A stretch of DNA of 64,000 bases from the NCBI RefSeq assembly GCF_000510645.1, contig NZ_KI783301.1, positions 1,060,705-1,124,704 of the forward strand, given 5' to 3'. Both the position numbers and the translations under genes were made by a program. This stretch comes from Thermicanus aegyptius DSM 12793. GTDB lineage: Bacteria > Bacillota > Bacilli > Thermicanales > Thermicanaceae. This document shows positions 58,510 through 64,000 of this stretch, piece by piece. Positions within the stretch are counted from its first letter, which is position 1; each line of letters opens with the position of its first letter. The notes beneath the pieces were generated by a model. It made no database searches. It was not told where the DNA came from and saw only the letters and a list, made by a program, of their open reading frames with translations.

Positions 58510-58837
58510 ACTGAAAATTTCGCCAGAAGCTAAAGATGATTTAGCAGAAATTAAGGAGTACATCTCTAAGGAACTTTGCAACCCACAGGCAGCTAAAAAT
58601 CTTGTGTCTAAAATCACCGAAAAGATTCGTGGGTTGGCGGAACATCCCGGAATGGGCGCGCCGTTATCTTCTATCCTAGATATACAGATAGACTATCGTT
58701 TCCTTGTTTGTGACAATTACTTGATATTTTACAGATACGAAGATGGAATTGTATTCGTGTCAAGAATCTTATACGGTAGGCGAGATTATACGCGTATTTT
58801 GTTCGGTGAATCCACTGCATCTAACAATTCATCATGA
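58502..58837 (+). CDS. RelE/ParE-family toxin (intact copy)
   Basis: This 111-residue protein reads MYKLKISPEAKDDLAEIKEY, PQAAKNLVSKITEKIRGLAE, HPGMGAPLSS, YRFLVCDNYLIFYRYEDGI and SRILYGRRDYTRILF, the full RelE/ParE plasmid-stabilisation fold. Whether it cuts ribosome-bound mRNA or inhibits gyrase cannot be told. ATG 58502 overlaps the antitoxin stop. It is the only complete toxin of three related loci in the window. Confidence 0.9.
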   Translation: MYKLKISPEAKDDLAEIKEYISKELCNPQAAKNLVSKITEKIRGLAEHPGMGAPLSSILDIQIDYRFLVCDNYLIFYRYEDGIVFVSRILYGRRDYTRILFGESTASNNSS

Positions 58838-59005
58838 GGTCTTATGTTTTCCTATATAATTGTACGTCATATTTTGAATTTGTAAACACTCATTTGATTT
58901 AAGCTATTTCATGGAGTTGGGTTTGGGGGTCACCCAGGCTTTGCGCCATGGATGATTGGGAGCATGCTTTTATAAAATTTCATCAGTCGCAGGGAGGAGT
59001 TACTA

Positions 59006-59400
59006 ATGTTTTCGACCAATCGACTTCACATAAAACCCATTGAAGCAATTCATGTAGATTGCCTCTAACAGGTTTATATGTCTAATCCCGATTATGTTAA
59101 CTTGACAGAGGGTACAAATGATGGAATAGGCACCTATACAAAAGAACAAATGTTGCGGGATTTACATATCGCAGAGTTAACAGGAAGAAAGGTTATAGGG
59201 ATTTTTAAGAAAGAGGATCAGAACTTGATTGGTTTCCTTGAATATTGGGAAAAAGCCGATGTGGATCAGGTGCCTTGGTTGGGGCTATTGTAAATTGGTG
59301 ATCGTGGATCATGCATACCGGCTTTTTCTTCTAGGGTTTCTTGCATGGCTTGAGGAGAATGGATGCCCTTTTGTATTTCTGAATACGATGAAACGAAGAT
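59006..59400 (+). pseudogene. GNAT acetyltransferase remnant
   Basis: The frame starts MFSTNRLHIKPIEAIHVDCL behind GGGAGGAG, meets TAA at 59066-59068, resumes MSNPDYVNLTEGTNDG and IAELTGRKVIGIFKKEDQ, and stops again at 59291. A further GNAT-like piece (LVIVDHAYRLFLLGFLAWLE) follows in a different frame. At least one nonsense change and one frameshift make it inactive. Confidence 0.65.
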
Positions 59401-59423
59401 GTCGATGAACGTATATAGTTATA

Positions 59424-60356
59424 ATGAAAATATATTCATACAGGATAGAAAGGATGATTCAAATCCTTACCCTCATCCTTTTGCTTCCCGTCGTTATCAG
59501 CTACATTGTGATGTTGGCTACTTACCTTTCGCAATCGAATGACAAGCAGGGGATGCTCTTTGCGATTAAATTGCCTGCTCATGCCATGGAACATGCGGAG
59601 ATTCGGCGGATACGGTCCCGTTTTCACAAGCAGATGATTCAAATCGGCGTAGGGATGGGGCTATTGCTGATCCCCTTTGTGCTGTTGCAGGCATGGTTCG
59701 CTTTTCAATTGATCTATTTTTTTGTATGGTTCATTCTCTTTTTTGTCGTCATGGTCATTCCTTTCCGTCGGGCTTTCCGGGAGACCCTTGCTTTGAAACG
59801 GGCCAACGGCTGGTATACAGATCAAGATGACGATGAATATTGGGCGAACGGATTCACCTATCATAATCCGAACGATCGGCGTCTTTTTGTGGAAAAGCGC
59901 GTGGGCATCGGGCTTACCGTAAATACGGGCACTTTGGGCGGGAAAATCATCATGGGATGCATCCTGGCGCTCTTTGCCGCGGTGGTGCTGGGCGTATCCT
60001 TCATGGTGATCGTGTCGGAGTTTACGGCGCCAACATTGACGATTACGCCGGATCGTCACGTTAAAATTGATTATCTGTTTTACCCATATGACTTTGCGGT
60101 TGCCGATATAGAGCAATTGGCGCTCGTGGACGAAGTGCCGTCCGGCGTGAAAACTAACGGGGAAGCGACCGACCAATCTGCGCGGGGAGATTTTCGCTTA
60201 GATGGACTGGGGAAGTCGAGGCTTTACATTTTCAAGAACAACCCACCCTACATTCAAATCAAGTTGGCAGACGTCTATATTTTTTATAATGAGAAAGACC
60301 CGGTTCTGACCCGACGGCTGTTCGAGCAACTGCAGGAACTGAGTGGCGATCATTGA
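59424..60356 (+). CDS. Membrane protein of the DUF1648/DUF5808 type
   Basis: This 310-residue protein has about five membrane helices: two in the first 110 residues (LTLILLLPVVISYIVMLATYL and IGVGMGLLLIPFVLLQAWF, in parts), one adjacent, and one at about 185-205. The segment DDDEYWANGFTYHNPNDRRLFVEKRVGIGLTVN (in part) between them is the DUF5808 signature. The C-terminal half is extracellular or cytosolic and ends at a PH-like part. Such proteins are commonly encoded next to regulators of envelope stress; here it precedes a response regulator by 23 bp. Confidence 0.7.
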   Translation: MKIYSYRIERMIQILTLILLLPVVISYIVMLATYLSQSNDKQGMLFAIKLPAHAMEHAEIRRIRSRFHKQMIQIGVGMGLLLIPFVLLQAWFAFQLIYFFVWFILFFVVMVIPFRRAFRETLALKRANGWYTDQDDDEYWANGFTYHNPNDRRLFVEKRVGIGLTVNTGTLGGKIIMGCILALFAAVVLGVSFMVIVSEFTAPTLTITPDRHVKIDYLFYPYDFAVADIEQLALVDEVPSGVKTNGEATDQSARGDFRLDGLGKSRLYIFKNNPPYIQIKLADVYIFYNEKDPVLTRRLFEQLQELSGDH

Positions 60357-60379
60357 TGGAAGTTTGGTGAGGAATCTTC

Positions 60380-61051
60380 ATGTATAAAGTGATGATCGTT
60401 GAAGATGATTTGACGATTGCGCGAGCGATCAAAGATCATCTCAGCAAATGGGATTATGACGTGACCTATGTCACCGATTTTAAGAATATTACGGAACAGG
60501 TGATTCGCTTTCTTCCCCATCTGGTGCTATTGGATGTGGTGCTTCCGTTTTTTAACGGTTTTTACTGGTGCGGCGAAATCCGCAAGATCTCTAAAGTGCC
60601 GATCATCTTCATCTCCTCCGCCGGTGACAATATGAACATCGTGATGGCCATCAATATGGGCGGGGATGATTTTATCGTCAAGCCCTTTGATTTAAATGTA
60701 CTAACCGCAAAGGTGGGAGCGCTGATGCGGCGGACTTACTCTTTTCAAGGGCAAATCAATGTCATCGAACATCGCGGCATCCTCTTAAACCTAAGCGATG
60801 CGACGCTCATCTATCGGGATCAAAAAATCGAGTTGACGAAGAATGAGTTTAAGATTCTGCAACTGATGATGGAGAACATCGGCAAAGTGGTTTCCCGCGA
60901 GGAGATCATGCAACGTCTATGGGAGAATGATGCCTTTGTTGACGACAATACCTTGACCGTAAACATCGCCCGCCTGCGGAAAAAGCTGGTGGAATCCGGA
61001 CTTGACCATTTCATTACAACCAAAAAAGGGCTTGGATATATGGTGGAGTGA
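60380..61051 (+). CDS. OmpR-family response regulator, BceR-like
   Basis: This 223-residue protein has a receiver domain (MIVEDDLTIARAIKDHL, phospho-acceptor Asp in LVLLDVVLPFFNGFYWC, KPFDLNVLTAKVGALMRR) and a winged-helix domain (ELTKNEFKILQLMMENIGK, WENDAFVDDNTLTVNIARLR, TTKKGLGYMVE). Wording is that of BceR-type regulators that control bacitracin-class peptide exporters. Its partner kinase is truncated, so it may be an orphan. Confidence 0.9.
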   Translation: MYKVMIVEDDLTIARAIKDHLSKWDYDVTYVTDFKNITEQVIRFLPHLVLLDVVLPFFNGFYWCGEIRKISKVPIIFISSAGDNMNIVMAINMGGDDFIVKPFDLNVLTAKVGALMRRTYSFQGQINVIEHRGILLNLSDATLIYRDQKIELTKNEFKILQLMMENIGKVVSREEIMQRLWENDAFVDDNTLTVNIARLRKKLVESGLDHFITTKKGLGYMVE

Positions 61052-61052
61052 T

Positions 61053-61376
61053 ATGAAGGAATGGATAAGCATCGTAGGCGCCTATTTGAAAGGGAATAGA
61101 ATTCATCTCATCGTTATCCTGGCTTCGTACGGCATCTTTCTCTTGGTCTTCTCCCTCTATGCCTTGCCTTTCGAAGCGGTCGGTTATGCCGTCCTCCTCA
61201 CCACCGTTTTTCACATCATCATCGGGAGTGTTCACTTGGTCTCCTTTTACAGGAAACATATCATCCTTACCAAATTAAGAAACAGCATCGCGATGACCGA
61301 TGTTCGATTCCCCCTTGCCAGAGACCTGATTGAAAAGGATTATCAAGACTTGGTTCATATTCTGGATCAAAAGTGA
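61053..61376 (+). pseudogene. Truncated BceS-like intramembrane-sensing histidine kinase
   Basis: Only the N-terminal 107 residues remain: two close membrane helices (about 17-37 and 43-65) with a very short loop, the hallmark of BceS-type kinases, then IEKDYQDLVHILDQK and a stop. The HisKA and HATPase domains are absent. It starts 1 bp after the response regulator stop. Confidence 0.72.
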
Positions 61377-61410
61377 ACGATCGGCAGAGGAACCAAAGTG
61401 AAGATCGGAC

Positions 61411-61926
61411 TTGATCATCCGGATATCCTGGCCGAATAAGGGAAGCTTACCAAAATGTAAGTTTGGGAGAGAAAATGTAAGCCGCGGGAAAAAGGAGTAT
61501 CTGGATAAAACCCAAGGGTATCATCAACTAAATCGATACCTAAAAACTCATTTCGAAATTACGGAACAAGAGATCGAAAAATTCGCCAGAACCTGTGCAA
61601 ATCAAGTTTTGATCGGTGATAAGACAGCGGATTTGATCGAAATGATCCAAAAGGAATTTGAAATTTTGTCCATTGATGAATTAAACGAGTTCATGCAAAA
61701 GATAACCGCTTTTACGAATGATTTACGCCAATGGATTTTAAAAGGGTATTCTCCCAATGAACTATTCGAGAAGGAAAAGAAGAACCTCAAGCCTTTGCCT
61801 AATGTTCCTTTTGCAATTGGTAGAAAAGCAGAAATGATTGATATGAAGTCGAAACAAAAAGTAGGCAGAAATGATCCGTGCCCTTGCGGAAGTGGTCTAA
61901 AATTCAAGAAATGTTGTGGAAAGTAA
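61411..61926 (+). CDS. SEC-C motif protein, probably N-terminally truncated
   Basis: 171 residues from TTG 61411. The C-terminal [20 protein letters not shown] is a complete SEC-C zinc-binding motif as on SecA tails. Before it, [20 protein letters not shown] and [20 protein letters not shown] match the region that precedes SEC-C in a family of stand-alone proteins that are normally much longer. The first 30 residues look unlike the rest and no ribosome site is visible, so it is likely a fragment. Function unknown. Confidence 0.55.
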   Translation: MIIRISWPNKGSLPKCKFGRENVSRGKKEYLDKTQGYHQLNRYLKTHFEITEQEIEKFARTCANQVLIGDKTADLIEMIQKEFEILSIDELNEFMQKITAFTNDLRQWILKGYSPNELFEKEKKNLKPLPNVPFAIGRKAEMIDMKSKQKVGRNDPCPCGSGLKFKKCCGK

Positions 61927-62154
61927 CGTGATCGTATATTTAAGCGGAGAATACTTACAAGTACTGCAAAAAGGTAACGACCTCTTTCATTAAAAATGGG
62001 GTGATTTTTAATGCGGACCTTTATCGCTGATCAATCAAGTACCGTTCATTTGGAGTATAATCGCCTTGATCAATGATGTTGGAAGCGTAGTTTTCTATTT
62101 TTATGTAGAATCAGACGATTGAGGGATGACTGAGCGATAGGAGCTAGATTTGGT

Positions 62155-62403
62155 ATGGCAAAAGAGAGACAGGTAGCAGATGAAGATGAAAAAGTCCTAT
62201 GGGACATTACCATAGGTGAACAGGTCTTTTTAACAAAAAATGGCAGAGGCAAATATGTTATGGTTGATATCTATGAATATGAGAAATTAAAGGCTTCGTT
62301 AAAGCTGATGTCACAGCTCGCCCAAGGAGAACTGTCTGGAAAAGAGAAAGGATGGATGACTATAGAGGAAGTGGAAGCAGAACAGGGGATTGATGATGTA
62401 TAA
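62155..62403 (+). CDS. Phd/YefM-type antitoxin, copy C with a replaced N-terminus
   Basis: This is an 82-residue protein. From residue 15 (VLWDITIGEQVFLTKNGRGK) it is nearly identical to the intact antitoxin at 58255-58509, but the first 14 residues (MAKERQVADEDEKV) are unrelated and the usual ribosome site and promoter are absent. It may no longer repress or be made. A truncated toxin gene follows with the original overlap. Confidence 0.6.
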   Translation: MAKERQVADEDEKVLWDITIGEQVFLTKNGRGKYVMVDIYEYEKLKASLKLMSQLAQGELSGKEKGWMTIEEVEAEQGIDDV

Positions 62404-62563
62404 ACTGAAAATTTCGCCAGAAGCTAAAGATGATTTAACAGAAATTAAGGAGAGCATCTCTAAGAAACTCTGCAACCCACAGGCAGCTAAAAATCTTGTG
62501 TCTAAAATCACCAAAAAGATTCGTGGGTTGGCAGAACATCCCGGAATGGTTTTGAATATGTAA
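62396..62563 (+). pseudogene. Truncated RelE/ParE-type toxin, copy C
   Basis: Identical in layout to the toxin at 58502-58837 for the first 51 residues (to AEHPGM), then VLNM and a stop: a transposase remnant replaces the second half. The catalytic C-terminal strands are missing. Confidence 0.85.
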
Positions 62564-62567
62564 TTTA

Positions 62568-62774
62568 GACCGATCCAGCTACAAGTGGGAAAACGAATAC
62601 GCCAAACGAACGGCGGTAGAGCGCGTAAACAGCCGGCTTGACGTATCCTTTGGATTCGAGCTTTCGCCTCGAGACATGGAAAAAGTGAAGATGAGAACCG
62701 GACTTGCACTATGCGCGATGCTGGCAGATTGTCATGTTTTACTCTTAATACCCGGTAGAAATGGGGTTGCGTAG
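62568..62774 (+). pseudogene. C-terminal remnant of a DDE transposase
   Basis: The frame reads SSYKWENEYAKRTAVERVNS and RLDVSFGFELSPRDMEKV, which is the C-terminal signature (RTAVERVNSRLD with the catalytic Glu) of a DDE-domain transposase group. It ends at TAG 62772. The insertion joined or cut the toxin gene directly upstream. Confidence 0.75.
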
Positions 62775-63149
62775 CTTTAAACTTAGGATGCTAAAAGAGA
62801 AGAAAAAGCACAAATTAAATAGGTCTAACAAAAGCCTGGACAAAGATAGTGAAACATAACAGAATTTTTCGATTTGCCAATTCTATAATTAATATTAGGC
62901 ACGAATCTGGAAAATTTTCCGATATAGAGCCTGAAAAACCTAATTTTTGAGGGTAAAAAAACCGAATTATTTCAATACACAGATATGGGAAAACGTGATA
63001 ATATTAAAGCGTGCAAGATGGCATCTATAAAATTTAAAAGAGGCGAGAGTCATAAAGAGAGTATAGTACTCTATGCGAGGACAGCTCGTTTGTTGATGGA
63101 GCAAGTCGTGGAAGATTATTATAGCGAAAGAGTACAAAAGGTTGTGGTT
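62775..63149. other. Non-coding stretch between two transposase remnants
   Basis: No intact gene. A 110-codon frame at 62985-63317 is an out-of-frame reading of the following IS256 remnant plus unrelated DNA. I see no promoter or RNA structure here. Confidence 0.45.
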
Positions 63150-63457
63150 ATCCTCGAGTCAAGTTTGATGACATCACGGCAGTACTGGAGCTGCCAGAAC
63201 GGAACAGGAAACGTTTCCGTACTACGGGCGGTCAGGAGCGCCTTAATGAGGAAATCCGCAGGCGAGATCGGGGGATTCGAATCTACCCGAATCGAGACTC
63301 GGCGATACGGCTTCTAGGTGCCTAACTGATGGAGATTGACGAGAAATGGCAATCTGGTCACCGGTACTTTGACATGGAAGACGATTACATCTGGCGGGAG
63401 GAGCGTAGGAAGAAGGAGGTAGCGGAGCCACAGCAGAGCGTCCGAAAGGTTGGTTAA
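63150..63457 (+). pseudogene. IS256-family transposase, C-terminal remnant
   Basis: One frame reads FDDITAVLELPERNRKRF, RTTGGQERLNEEIRRRDRG and IRIYPNRDSAIRLLGA, then an in-frame TAA at 63328-63330, then LMEIDEKWQSGHRYFDMED. This is the conserved end of IS256-type transposases. Terminal-repeat-like GAATTTACACCACATTTAGG follows near 63483. The N-terminal two thirds are absent. Confidence 0.82.
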
Positions 63458-63589
63458 CATAATGCAATCACAGGGGAGGGGAGAATTTACACCACATTTA
63501 GGACTTGACCCAGCTGCCGGCGGTTGATTTTCAAGGGAGAGTTGATAATCTTGGGTCGTAATCGGGAACAAATTGGGAGGTGCGAATGG

Positions 63590-64000
63590 ATGTCACGAAT
63601 GAAGAAAATGATCTATATTTTTCTCATTGCTATACTCGTTCTCAGCACCGAAGGTGTCGTAGGTAATCGTTCAGCGGATGCTTACCAAGGCAACGGTGAA
63701 GGCACATATTCCAAGGATCAAATTTTCCAAGGTATTTTTTTTGGGTACGGCGAATTTGGAAATAAAGTGTTCGAAGACATCTTTCAGAATTTCTCTGATA
63801 AACAACGAGAAATATTGAGATCCAAGGAATACAAAAACGCGATAGACAAGATCACGCGGTTGATTACGAAGGAAGATCCTGGTTACTTGGATGAGCTAGC
63901 TGCAGCGGTTTATTCAAAGGACCCTTATAAAATCGATCAAGCACTCCAAAAGGGCGGTAAACTTATTTACACAGCGATTCATGATCACGCACAGGAGCTA
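63590..64000 (+). CDS. SdpC-like secreted toxin precursor (partial at window end)
   Basis: 137 codons are visible and the gene runs off the window. An N-terminal signal peptide (MKKMIYIFLIAILVLSTEG, cleavage near ADA at about residue 32) is followed by YSKDQIFQGIFFGYGEFGNK. This closely parallels the segment FSGEDYFRGLLFGQGEVGK of B. subtilis SdpC, the precursor of the sporulation-delaying (cannibalism) peptide. LITKEDPGYLDELAAAVYSK, KDPYKIDQALQKGGKLI also match its layout. GGGAGGTG precedes ATG 63590. The toxin core would lie beyond the window. sdpA and sdpB are not upstream. Confidence 0.75.
   Translation, partial: MSRMKKMIYIFLIAILVLSTEGVVGNRSADAYQGNGEGTYSKDQIFQGIFFGYGEFGNKVFEDIFQNFSDKQREILRSKEYKNAIDKITRLITKEDPGYLDELAAAVYSKDPYKIDQALQKGGKLIYTAIHDHAQEL

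Noticed and set aside
62985-63317. 110-residue frame before the SdpC-like gene
   Set aside because: Its second half is the wrong frame of an IS256 transposase remnant, and no ribosome site is present.

Overview
The window looks like chromosomal DNA of a spore-forming, Gram-positive bacterium of the order Bacillales. The evidence is a tricistronic GerA-type germinant receptor, an RsfA-type prespore regulator, the bacillithiol gene bshC, an S-layer (SLH) protein, strong GGAGG ribosome sites, and the order rsfA / ylbP-like GNAT / DUF3397 / bshC, which recalls the Bacillus subtilis ylbO-ylbP-bshC region. The species cannot be named from sequence alone. A probable selenoprotein suggests the host also encodes selenocysteine machinery.

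Layout. 1-13.4 kb: the end of an M24 peptidase; a thioredoxin-fold protein whose first redox cysteine is an in-frame TGA followed by a SECIS-like hairpin; a ROK (XylR-type) regulator divergent from a xylFGH sugar ABC transporter; a decayed xylose isomerase tail; and a two-component system followed by a MacAB-like export operon with a small PepSY-type membrane protein. 13.4-28.1 kb: rsfA, convergent gerA-gerB-gerC, a GNAT gene, a yngH-yngHB-yngF-yngE-like acyl-CoA carboxylase operon, a hotdog thioesterase, DUF3397, bshC, ahcY and an unrecognised gene with a late frameshift. 28.4-38.7 kb: a chemoreceptor; a four-gene envelope cluster (VWA lipoprotein, XpaC, periplasmic-binding-like protein, TelA/YaaN); a secreted RCC1-repeat protein with three SLH domains; and an Rpn-like nuclease.

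39.0-43.8 kb is the most interesting stretch. It is an AT-rich, leftward operon that looks horizontally acquired. It starts with a strong promoter and a 38-codon precursor peptide with an acidic leader and a core of three GDV(V/I)RC repeats. A hairpin follows, then an M50 membrane protease, an arginase-family enzyme, an LpxL/HtrB-like acyltransferase-fold protein and an MFS exporter. I read it as an undescribed RiPP pathway in which core arginines may become ornithines, possibly then acylated, and the product is exported. A truncated group IIC intron lies at its downstream edge.

43.9-64 kb is a mobile-element graveyard: IS256, IS66, IS1182-type and other transposase remnants, a Wadjet JetD fragment, a duplicated BlaR1 tail / pirin / antitoxin segment, a group II intron interrupted inside its reverse transcriptase by a three-recombinase RIT element, a BlaI/BlaR1-like pair, a RelE/ParE-type toxin-antitoxin pair with two decayed copies, and an orphan response regulator beside a truncated kinase. 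The window ends inside a gene for an SdpC-like secreted toxin precursor.
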